A stretch of 64,000 nt of DNA, from the NCBI GenBank assembly GCA_001986395.2, contig MQVO02000024.1:310001-374000 (forward strand), written 5' to 3'. The translations under genes were made by a program, and so were the position numbers. The stretch is from Irpex lacteus. Lineage: Eukaryota > Basidiomycota > Agaricomycetes > Polyporales > Irpicaceae. This document shows positions 25,001 through 34,696 of this stretch, piece after piece. A model generated the notes under the pieces. The model saw nothing but the letters and a program-made list of their open reading frames with translations, ran no database searches and was not told the DNA's origin. Each line of letters opens with the position of its first letter. Within the stretch, counting starts at the first letter, position 1.

Positions 25001-25836
25001 TTTCAGGAGAGAGAGGTGTCGCGGGGAACCATGAGGTGCGAAGGAGCTGCTGATAAGGCAAGGAATGATCGACGCGACACGCGCAAAAGTTGACATTAAC
25101 TTCATGGATTCCGTTGACGTGGAGGACAACCATGTGTTTGTGCTGCGGTGATGGGCATGGAGTCGATGAACCGTGGTCCCCTAGATGTACGACCAAACCG
25201 AGCTCGCATAGCGAGACCCTCTGAAAGTGACTGTCCTTCCAGACCTAAGTCATATCAGCAAAAGCGACGCCTATCGCGAGGAAGCACGCACCTTAATTCG
25301 ATGCAACGGCAGCTTTCGATGTTCATGAACACAGCATTCTTGGCACAACAACGATTGATCGATACAGTCTTCGCAACGATACATCGGGTTCCACGTTGTA
25401 CAATTTGAACATACAGATGTTGGTACTGAGCCCCGCCCGTTTCCACGTAATAGTTCTCGCAAATATTCCTCTCGAAACTCGAGCCACGTATTCAGTGGCG
25501 CATCCTGTTCCCAGAGTTAGCGTATGCAAAGAAGTCTGCTCATCGACTTACAGAATTAAGATAGCGCTTTGCGCGCGTTGTGGCCCTCACAACGACTCCG
25601 ACTCCGTCGTCACGAATTTCTTGCGCTTGGTTTGCTTCTTCAACATAAGCAGGGTCAGAAGTTGTGGGAGAGAAGGTATCAACCTTAGGAGCAATCTCCA
25701 CAACTCTCTCAGTGAGTTTGAGGCGTCGGGTGGAGAAGTCGAAGTCGAAGGTGCTGGCGGTAGCACGATTCCTGACGGTTGAGTGGTCGTAAAGCACAGC
25801 TTTCTCTCGTTTGCGTTTCTTGCTGCTCCCGCTCAT
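22092..25836 (-). CDS. KDZ transposase with CxC2 cysteine cluster
   Basis: DDE-type transposase that would excise and insert the element; roughly 1,100 residues in about nine exons. The start at 25836 (MSGSSKKRKREK) gives a basic, NLS-like N-terminus. Exon 2 (about 25290-25504) carries the CxC2 cluster: CSNC, CEDC and CQECC. The KDZ core follows: VDCNFRLKN near 24590 (first Asp), YDIACQYFKNFW near 24130 (second Asp) and DGEGIERLWSWL near 23945 (Glu), each matching family motifs. The C-terminal part has EGRRTLSWIW near 22710 and a helical tail ending in an acidic stretch at 22092. No frameshift or stop was found across the exons. An ATG at 25920 is an alternative start but gives an atypical N-terminus. 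Confidence 0.87.
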
Positions 25837-26010
25837 GGCGACGACGATGGCAAAGGAGGTAGTGGTGGTGAGGTAGTGAGTCGGATGGGCGTTTGCTGAA
25901 CACGCGCGGACCACGCACAATCAACCAGTCAACGAGGTCACGTGAACCAGGGATTATTGTCAAATTGACGCCCTCCGCTACACTCTGAGATATATCAACA
26001 TATGGTTTGT

Positions 26011-27566
26011 CTAGCCGTATAGAGTCATACGATCCGCGTGTAATGAAGAAGTCGTGGAGAACTGTGCTACAGCTTGCTCCCAACGGGTCTCCCGAGATCT
26101 CATCTCTTTAGCTAGCAGTAAAGGGTCGGCGGCGAGAGAGTTCCATGACTGACACCCGTATTCAACCCAGCGGAATAGCCCACCCGCGGCGTACTGCGTA
26201 AACGATTCCCGTTGCTCGCCAGGCTGGATGGAAACATTACCATGCATCAATGTCGCCGACGGTATGAGGGCTAAACAACCCGGCGGGAATTCCACTAAGA
26301 GCTTGAGCTGCCGGAGGATAAGGTGGCCGCCTTTCCGTGGGTCGAAGTTACCGCTGCAGAAGATCGGGCAAAGGCCGTTGGCTTTGTTCCCAGAATCCGT
26401 GTGCTCGTAGGTTACGACATCTGGCCCGAAATTGAACGAGGCGGCGGCAAAGACTGTGTCCTGCATCGGACGGATAAACTCGGGGTGATTTGCGAGCAAT
26501 TTCTCCATGTTATCTTCGTATTCTTTGTATATCTTAGGGAAATAAAACTTGAACACAGCTATAGGTGTGATGTTAGTGCGGGACGAGGCTAACTCGCTAA
26601 ACACGTACCGTTTCCGTGGCCTAGCACTCGCCCAATGGAGGGGTTCGACATGAGCTGCTCCAAAACCTTGACGTTTCGCTTGCTATGCCTGAGGATACCG
26701 GGTTTCTATAAACTGTATAAATAGAGCCTCTTGATACATGGCGCATGACTCACCATCTGTCCTCCACCGTAAGATAGTCCCGTCGCGACAGTCTTAAACG
26801 TTCCACGTCGGTCCTGCTTCGAAGAGAAGCGGATTGACTTCTTCGCAGCATACATAGCAGCACGGGCACCTTCTACAACAGTCGGCCAGCTGTTTTCCCC
26901 GGTAGGAGGGCCAACGAACAGGCCAAAAAGTCTGCCCTCGTCATCCACCAGCCCAAGGGGTCGGCTAAGGCTGCATCAGGCATGTAGAGACGCAAGCGTA
27001 TGAACAGCGTACCTGCCGTCCCATTCCACCACCTTAAAGCCCTCTTCCAGGTAACTTTGCAGCGAATTATGCTCGGCGGCGACATTGAAGCGTTTCCCGA
27101 TAAATCCTGCGCGTGTCACGGTCAGCTTATGGACTTTGAAGGTGGTTTTCACCGTGTCGAGCTTCTGATAGCGCTTGGATTGGCTCTTGCGGATCTTGCG
27201 TGTCACTGGATCCCTGGCTTCGGCTCTCTTTCTTTGGCGACGCTTCTTTGCACCTTCTTGCTTGTGTGTACGCGGTTTGCGAGGGCTTACGTCTGTGTTC
27301 GTGGTTGGGCTTGGGGGGTAAGGCTCCTTCGGCTTGGACATCGCTTCCTCTGCAACGCATGGGGAGGGGGATCGAGAGGATAATGGCGATGAAAAAGGCG
27401 AGGCGTACGGCGATGAAAAAGGAGAGGTGGATGGTGATGTGAGCGGAGAGGCAAACGGTACATACGTGAGGGGCCAGCCTTCCGCGTCGTCGCATATATC
27501 CTCCTCTCGCTCATTCTCCGCCGATACTGCCTCCTTAACCAAAGTTTCCAATGAGCAATCCACCAT
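26011..27566 (-). CDS. TET/JBP-family 2-oxoglutarate/Fe(II) dioxygenase
   Basis: Putative nuclear enzyme oxidising 5-methylcytosine (or a related base) in DNA. Four exons (27013-27566, 26754-26970, 26609-26705, 26011-26558) give 471 residues with consistent phases. The first 130 residues are Ser/Pro-rich then basic (KKRRQRKR), NLS-like. A fungal TET/JBP N-terminal module follows (VVEWDG...LVDDEGRLFGLFVGPP). In the double-stranded beta-helix, EHTD supplies H342 and D344, LMHGN supplies H395 as the second iron His, and R406 in GEQRESFTQY is the likely 2-oxoglutarate-binding Arg. FDPRKGGHLIL, EFPPG and GGLFRWVEYG are characteristic of basidiomycete TET/JBP proteins. It is the second gene of the KDZ element, 174 bp upstream of the transposase and co-oriented. 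Activity is untested, but all expected ligands are present. Confidence 0.85.
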
Positions 27567-29370
27567 GCATACCTCGAACGGGGAGAATACGGCTCCAGAG
27601 CGTGTCTAGTAAGCCACGTCAGTATACGATGCAGCCCAATGCATGGTATCACATACTGTTCTTTCCTGAGTCATGAGGGAGACGGAAGGGGCTGTCAACT
27701 GCGTATTAGCGTGTTTTAAACGATGAATAGGCACTTATTTGAGAAAGTAATGTGGACGGGCTGCCGGATTCAGCTAACCAGGCGTATTGGTCGCGCCACG
27801 TAGAACCCGGATGGATTCAGCGTCGACGCGTACCGCAAGCCGTAGTCTTCGTTTCCGTGCCTTTTCTATGTAAGAAGAGCAGAAGATAAAGAAAAACGCG
27901 TAAATGACACACAAAACGCGTCGAGGAACTCAACGTTGCCGTAGTACCTAGTTAGATTCAGCGGCGACGAGAGTTGGAAGCATTGCAAAATGTAGCAAGA
28001 GAAGGCACAAAAAAACTCTATCAAGCCTCATAGCAGACACTTACAATGTATTTCAGAGGTAATATGAAAGACACCGTGCAGCAGATAGCCAGAGGGGGCA
28101 GGCGTATGGGAGTTCTGGTGAAGGTTGGAAACTGGCGCCTGTACCAATCCTCCTCGACAGCCGATCATACTATCATTGCTCGCGCGCATGAAGCCTCAGG
28201 CCTCAGGCTTAGTACTGTTTCTCATTGCGAAGCTTTGGGGATTTGACGAGTCTGTACAGGCTGGTGAACCAGGTGAGGTAGAAAATCAGTGATTAACGGT
28301 TGAGTTTAACGTAGATGACATTCGTTGTTATTGGGGAAGCCATGCACAAGTGGCCAGTGTTCGAACGAGTTGCAAGGCGTCCGATGTGAAGTATTATCTT
28401 AGTAGGCTTAGTGATAGTAAGGACAAATGAAGGGTTACTGAGTACGACATGCATTGACATACTTGAGTTAATCGCATCGAGTGAGGTTGATAGATACCAA
28501 GTGTAGGTTGAGTTTCCCTTGCAGAGTGTTACAGTGAGCCGAATGTACGACTTGCAAGTATCGGGCTCATATCACAGCACGCTACAGTGAGTGCTCATAC
28601 TCCTATAGCTCCTAGATTGCTATGTGCACCCTGTGGGCAATTTCATACGCCATGCCCCGCAGCCTGTCTGACTCCCATCTCTGGGGCTTTATGGTGGTTA
28701 TCGGCGCATCTATTTACTTGTGTAATTACGGAGTTCGTTGGCAATAGTATGACAGCATGAGTGCAGGCGGATTTAGCCCACAGTTAACGTGCTCGAGAGA
28801 TTCATTTGATATGCCTTGGCCGTGAGCAATACTCGGTGATCTGGTAGAAGGCGGACGGACGGCCACACAGGCATATGCAGCGCTGTGTGAAGCCTGAGTC
28901 TTTGTGTCCCTCAGTATTATTTTTTGGATTCCCAAGCGTGCTCGCCGTCGATGGCACCTGATACAGACGAGTGCGCTACTCTCATGCAACTGCAAGGTAT
29001 GGGCCATCCGCGAATAATTATTGAATCTAACTACTCTACCGCGTGTCTATTATAAACAATCAACTTGAATTAATGCAAGCTAAACCAATACTAATATAAC
29101 ACGAGCGCAGAACTTCCATATGCTGTTAGTTTTCAGTTCGTGCATCATGAGTTCTCATAGGTGCTGAACGAGCCTCAACTACGGCTGCCAATTGGCTCAT
29201 ATTCGCATGACAAGAATAACTTAGGTTAGACAAGACATCCGGCGTAGCAGCATTATAACTTCCTCTTTAAGCAGTCGTTAGGGTTAGGGTTAGCGAATCA
29301 CACCAACATAAAAAAGCGAACATAACATCCATTGCATAGTCCAAAAAACAAATGACAGCAAATTATCTAA
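27567..29370. other. Internal KDZ spacer
   Basis: 1.8 kb between the TET/JBP gene and the next cargo gene. There is no convincing coding sequence; ORFs are at most about 95 codons. It probably contains the TET/JBP promoter. It includes a short telomere-like tract at 29278-29293. Confidence 0.4.
29278..29293 (+). repeat. Short telomere-like TTAGGG tract
   Basis: TTAGGGTTAGGGTTAG: two full copies of the canonical fungal telomere repeat plus part of a third, inside the KDZ spacer. Confidence 0.6.
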
Positions 29371-31400
29371 CTAATCTAACTCCAAGCAGCGAGCAGGCAT
29401 AGGGTAGCGCAACGTCAACGTCATCACCAAATCGTCCTTAACCGCATTGTGCCAAATCTGCTCAGCGTGGGCATGGGATTTGCAATGCCGATACAAGGCT
29501 TCGCGAATACCGACAACATGGGGACCGGCAAGAAGCCTGCAACGCACGTCAATAACTACCAATTAAATAGACAAAAAATCAACGTACCAAGAAGCATATA
29601 CACCGGGTCTGAGTCCACGGACAACAACACAGTAACTAGAGTGAGCGGGAGCAGCATAATCGACACGAAGATACCGATGAAAGCGATCGTTGACAGGAAT
29701 GACATCCTCACAGATGTCACGATTAGGGAAATAACGATCAGAAGCAAAACGACAATACAAACGCTCATGAAACACTTTCGCCCAACGAGCAAGAGCGACG
29801 TGAGGATTGGTGAAGGATTCCCATACAATATGCTGACTAGGACCTGCATTCGCCAATGCGACTGCCCTATAACAACAATCAGAAATGAAAAGACATATAA
29901 CAAAATAACTTACATCGTATGATATAGACCTGGAGATTTACCCCAAGCCACTACCCAATACTCGCGTTCCGTCGATGGCTTCACATCCTCCGGGCAAAGA
30001 AGACGTCGGCCAACACCCGTGAAGAAATTATTGGGGACGGCTACACATAGGAAGATTAATTCAGAACATAAGAAACAAATGTTAATTACTTACGCGAAGG
30101 CGTGCGAAAACGTGTAGGAATAATCTGCTCGGAGTTGGCAGCATAGCGAGAAGGCTTCACAGGGGAAGGCGGAGGCGTAGCGGGGACAGGACCGAAGTGA
30201 GTAGGACGCGGGATCCAGGACGAGGACGATGAAGGCGGCGACGATCGAATGGACGTTGGGGGGAAGGGAGATGGTGCACGCCGTGATAACCCACTGGGAG
30301 GGACTGGAAGGGAATGGGGAGGAACAAACGACGACGGCGACGAGGCTCGTGGTGGCACGAACGCGGATGGCGATGGAGCTAAGGGAAACGAAGACGAGAA
30401 CGAAAACGACGGCGGACGAGGAGACGACGAGGTGGGAATGACGATTGACAACGCACTCCGCTTAGAACGCGAGGTTACATGTCCAACAGCGCTCAACGCA
30501 GGAGACACGACGTCGCGAGCAGAGGGAGAGGTGGGAGGCGCGGCGGGAGAGTTTGAGAGTGACGAGTCGAACGAAGGCTTATTTATATGCCTCCGTCGGA
30601 TGATTTCGGAGATAGCTCGTGGGGGTGACTCATCAGAATCAGAATGCGGGGGCGCTGCGGAGGATGACTTTGATTGGCGAGGCGGCGTTTGCAGGTTTGG
30701 GGGTCGCCGATGAATGCTTGGCGCGACAGTTGGCACAGGAATGGAAGAGACGTCGTGAGGGACGGCGACGGCAGATCGCGGTGACGGCACAGGCAAGCGA
30801 GAGGTCGTACGAGAACGGGAATATTCACCAATAACATTTGGGGCATCTTGCTGCGGCGTGAGAGTCGCTGTTGCTGCCGAGGAATATCGAAGCTTTTTGG
30901 GGTGAGAGCTGCCCGAGGTCGGAGAGGATGACGGCACCGTGCTGACCCACGCCTTCACCGACGCTGCCCGGATGGACATCTCGTCGAAGGCGCAACCGAG
31001 TAAATCGGTGGTTGTGCGTCTCTTGCTGGATTGGGTCGAGGCGTCCTGCAGATCAGCAGTTTGCACACCGCGCGTAACCCATGAGCGGCCAGTTGATGGA
31101 TGACGCGATGGGGAGGAGGGTGGCGACGGTGAACGAGGTGTTGGCTGTGACGACACAGACGGTAATACACATGCTACGTTTCATTACACGTGGTTAGAGA
31201 TGCTCGTCGATACTATCGTAGAGGCACGTACCTGGGGAAACTAATGACTCTCTGACGGGTCCAAGTATGGGCACACGGAACGAGTCGTCGTCGGATATGT
31301 CGGAGAGGGACAGCGACTCAAACGAGGAGGTATCTGAATGATCCGAATGCGGTAGGAACGAAGGAGTGTGGTTGGGCGACGAGAATAAAACTTCAGACAT
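29371..31400 (-). CDS. Ser/Pro-rich protein with two viroplasmin/RNase H1-N-like repeats
   Basis: Cargo gene of the KDZ element. ATG 31400 starts MSEVLFSSPNHTPSF. The first two thirds (to about 30086) are disordered and Ser/Pro-rich with basic patches, without domains I recognise. The C-terminal exons hold two copies of a short motif: YWVVAWGKSPGLYHT followed by VWESFTNPHVALARWAKVFHE, and YCVVVRGLRPGVYASW followed by an EALYRHCKSH segment. This YxVxxGxxPGxY pattern is that of the viroplasmin/RNase H1 N-terminal nucleic-acid-binding fold. If correct, the protein would bind RNA-DNA hybrid or dsRNA. No RNase H catalytic domain follows. The repeat call is moderate; the role is unknown. Confidence 0.55.
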
Positions 31401-31991
31401 AGCGATAAAGCAAGACAGAGCGATTAAGAGATTCGAACGAAAGACAACAGTCCAGAGAGATGGGGTATCGTGAAAAAGAGAGGCGTAGGAGGGTGATGGC
31501 GCGGCCACATCATATAAAGAAACCCTACCCGACGTCGTCGAGCGGAGTTGGCTGGGTTTCAATACGAAGTTCGCCTGAGAGACATAACTGAACTGCCATC
31601 AGGCGATATTGATCCATAATTGCGATTTGAGATGAACCACGCAATTTATTAAGGGTAGCTAATGTAATGAAGTAATAGAAAGAAAACTATATAACAAATC
31701 AGTACATGATTATTAAGTATATGACAGATATAAGAATTATAAAGACAGGCTCCATGATACAAACGAGGGCGTGCTGACGAGAATTAAATGGAATGTATAA
31801 CAAGTCGGGAACTGATAATGATGCGTATGCGGAGAGGGGGTGCGACAGCAAAGACGAGAAGGATGACAGGGGGGCATGTACGACAACGAAGACGAGGGCG
31901 AGAGAAAATGACGAAGCGACAGACACGACAGAGCCGACGAGGGGGGATAGCGGTGCGAGATAGCGGTAGGAAGGACGTTGGGCTGAGCGGG
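31401..31991. other. KDZ spacer between cargo genes
   Basis: AT-rich, 590 nt. It presumably holds the promoter of the viroplasmin-like gene and the 3' end of the next gene. I see no gene. Confidence 0.35.
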
Positions 31992-34142
31992 CTACTTCCT
32001 TGTCCGTTTTCTAGGCTTAACTGGACCGTGATTCGCGGGCCGCTTTGTTATGGAATTTTTGTCAGCTTTCTTGAACAAGCTGACGTCGACGTCGTGTTCC
32101 AGAACCCAGGCGAAGTCGTCCACGAGAGCCGACCACTGGGGCAACAAAGCGTCTTCGCCGTGCACGAAGATTGCATCACCAACCCACAGCAGGCCACATA
32201 GCACCAAGAACACGCCGTTCGTGCCTGCGCTCAGGACCACAGCCCAGTCGGCATCAACAGGGGACGTTGGTCGCTCCTGCTTGTTGGCACCACGAACGGC
32301 GGGTTGCATGGAGCGCCACCATCTCTCGATGCTAGTCAGGAAACCAGAGTGGGACGCAATTCTTGGCCCCTCGCTCGGACGAGCGTACCTGAACCAGTCC
32401 TTGAATTCCTCTGGGCGAAGATCAAGGGGCAGGTTGCCGCGCGATGGATTGTCGAAGGCGTGCTTAATCTGCAGGCGTGCAAATGCTGACACACACCGTG
32501 TCCACCCTAGATCAAACTCGGCCTGAGCAGGCACCTTGTAGGCGTCCAGCAAACGCTGCGGACAGCCAGCGTCGATGAGGATTCGAAGCGGAAGCGGGTC
32601 AGACGGATGCGAAGCATTCGTGGTATTGTCGTCCGTGGAATTGGAGGACGAGCTGGTCGTAGGCCTGCTAATCGAGGGGTCCGCTTGTGATTGAGACGTT
32701 GTTGGTGTGCGAAGAGATGACGACGAGGGGGACAGAGGCTTTGGAAGCGACGATGGAGGAGACGGAGACGGCGGCGACTGCGACGATGGAGGAGACGGAG
32801 ACGGCGGCGACTGCGACGATGCAGGAGATGGAGACGGCGGCGACATTGCTGACTGAGCGGGATGACTCGAGGCGCTTGGCGAAGGAGCTGAAGGCGTGGG
32901 AGAGCGCTCAGGAGGATTCGCGCCAGTGGATTCTGGCGCTTGCTGGGGAACTGCTGGGGGAGTGGGCCTGTCGGCCGTGGTAGGCGTGTTGCTCGGTGTT
33001 GCTGGGTCGGCGTCGAAGAGGGACCGCCTGTCACGTTCTTCAGGAGGGAACATACGTGAGGCGAAGTTGATCATAGAGGACTCCGCTTGCTCGAATCCAC
33101 GCCGGTCGAGCTCTGGCCAATTGCGTGGCGAAATGTCGTTGGTAGTGCCTGCGTGATAGCTGGATACACTATGAATACGGTGTGCCGCCCAGTACAATTA
33201 TACCACGTACCTACGAAGCCCTATCTCACCGCCTTTAGCCGGGATAGGGCCAGCTAGCAGTATTGAGACCGCTAGGCCCGTGCGAAGCCGCAATCCTTCA
33301 GCAATCGCCTTCACAAACGGAGCGCAGTTATCGAGACGACTACATGACATTAGATATGACCGCTCAAGCATAATAAGCTAAATACATACTCTTGGAATTC
33401 ATCCGGCGTGGTCGGAGGGCCCAATCCGGTACTCATCTCAGCTTTGCGGGCCTCGAGATCATCATCTGCGGCCTGGCTGACCGCCTTCTTGACCTCCGCG
33501 GTCTCCTTCTCCCAGCATTCCTGCACAGCTGCCTGTCGTACTGCAAGGGGATGGGGCGGCGGTTTGCTTTGCGCGGCTGCTTCTGCGACGGCCTCCTCCC
33601 ACCGGGTGTTGAAGGTCGGGAGCACCCGCTCCTTGTAGTAGAGTCTCTGGTATATCTGGTAGTCTGGAGTCTTGCGGAGACGTTCATTCTCCACCTGGGC
33701 TATCTGGCGAAACAGCTTGTTCGTTTCTTCGGTGAAACACTTGTCGTTGACCTTGCGAAAGTGGTGGTTGCACCATAGGGTGAGTTTCTGCCGTAGATTG
33801 TCAGAAAGAAAGAAAAGGCTTTTCGTGATGTGAACGCACCCTTCGCAAGCTCTTGTAATATCCCACTTTCTCCTTCATTTCCTCTGCGCTCAAGCCCGCA
33901 GTCCCTGGGTACTTGCTCCCCTGGACGGTTTCGAGGACGTCCTTCACCGGTTCCACCTCGGGGTCCACTTCCAAGGGGAGATCGTAGCCATACCGAGCGA
34001 TGAAAGCGGTGGTCATGTTGTCGTAATAGGTGGTCGTCGTTTTATCGCGCTTCGCGGTTTCCCACCGCTCTTGATACGTTTCAAGCCATTCGAGCTTCTT
34101 CGGTGGCCAGCTCTTTCGTCCAGGTGGTGCCTTGGGTGGCAT
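31992..34142 (-). CDS. Protein of unknown function, family expanded in agaricomycetes
   Basis: Cargo gene nearest the right end of the KDZ element. ATG 34142 (MPPKAPPGRKSWPPKKLEWLETYQ) opens a helical N-terminus; splicing joins SLRR to KLTLWCNHHFRK, then a charged helical stretch. A compact exon (about 33213-33345) reads FVKAIAEGLRLRTGLAVSIL then AGPIPAKGGE, a GGP-type core I recognise from a large lineage-expanded basidiomycete family of unknown function. The Pro/Ser-rich middle has a 10-residue repeat (SQSPPSPSPPS, about 32730-32850). The C-terminal domain includes WFRYARPSEGPRIASHSGFLTSIERWWRSMQP. It could be a DNA-handling accessory, but I see no catalytic motif. An in-frame upstream ATG at 34370 lies in a repeat-rich segment and is less likely. 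Confidence 0.6.
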
Positions 34143-34662
34143 ACGAGCAAGCAAACGAAGGACGAGGGAGGGGGGGACGCAGGTGCGGTGGAGGAAGGAG
34201 GAAAAGGTGGTGAGTAAGCGCTGATGTTCGAATTCGGGACAGGTCGGCAGCGGGGTAGAAGGAGCGCCCATGTTGCATTTGGGAACTGGGCGCCCCGCCC
34301 CCCAGTGCCCGACGTATCCACAACGCCCGACGCCGTGGGTGCGTATTAGCCGAAGCGACGGAACACCCACTATTCAGGGTTACGGGGCGGGCAGCCTGCC
34401 CCTAGTATCCACAACGCCCGACGCCGTAGCTGGTAAGCGACGTTGATGGGGGAATATGCCAAAAAAGGTCCGGGAATGGTCAGATTATGGGGACGGCATC
34501 TGTTCACCGCTCATATATGATCGGGAGAATGCTTTTGATGGCAAAATGCCCATGCCGAGCGCATTTGCCGGTAGGAGGGTGGTTTCAGAAACCTACACAT
34601 ATTGGCAGGGGCCTCCTATAGGAGGGATATATTATATACAAGGTACTGGTACAGCAAGGATA
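34143..34662. other. KDZ right subterminal region
   Basis: Contains a 23-bp direct repeat (34313-34335 and 34407-34429) in GC-rich sequence, then AT-richer sequence with a TTTCAGAAA core at 34583-34591 in the palindrome GGTTTCAGAAACC followed by CTACA, as in the terminal repeat. A TATATTATATA tract is at about 34627-34637. No gene. Confidence 0.55.
34313..34429. repeat. Pair of 23-bp direct repeats
   Basis: GTATCCACAACGCCCGACGC plus CGT, exact at 34313-34335 and 34407-34429, 94 bp apart, near the KDZ right end. Role unknown. Confidence 0.75.
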
Positions 34663-34689
34663 TTTCAGAAAGGCCTACATGGTGTGGTG
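34663..34689 (-). repeat. KDZ terminal inverted repeat, right
   Basis: Reads TTTCAGAAA...CCTACATGG...GTG on the plus strand; inverse of 21130-21156 with 20 of 27 matches. Confidence 0.85.
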
Positions 34690-34696
34690 CGGATTC
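34690..34696. repeat. KDZ transposon target-site duplication, right copy
   Basis: CGGATTC, the second copy of 21123-21129. Dropping one copy rejoins LINE ORF2 in frame. Confidence 0.85.

Larger units (their letters stand above)
21130..34689 (-). mobile_element. KDZ (Kyakuja-Dileera-Zisupton) DNA transposon with TET/JBP cargo
   Basis: A 13,560-bp class II element inserted into LINE ORF2. It has 27-bp imperfect terminal inverted repeats (20 of 27 matches; conserved cores CATGTAGG and TTTCTGAAA, both ends 5'-CA) and a perfect 7-bp target duplication CGGATTC. All four genes inside run leftward: transposase, TET/JBP dioxygenase, a viroplasmin-like protein and a protein of unknown function. The transposase has its catalytic residues and no visible lesions, so the element may be autonomous. 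KDZ elements linked to TET/JBP genes have been described in basidiomycetes (Iyer and colleagues, PNAS 2014). The assignment here rests on the sequence features and my recall of those families. Confidence 0.88.

Noticed and set aside
26011..27566. Prolyl-4-hydroxylase or AlkB-type dioxygenase instead of TET/JBP
   Set aside because: The FDPRKGGHLIL, EFPPG and GGLFRWVEYG blocks and the N-terminal LVDDEGRLFGLF module fit basidiomycete TET/JBP proteins, not those families.
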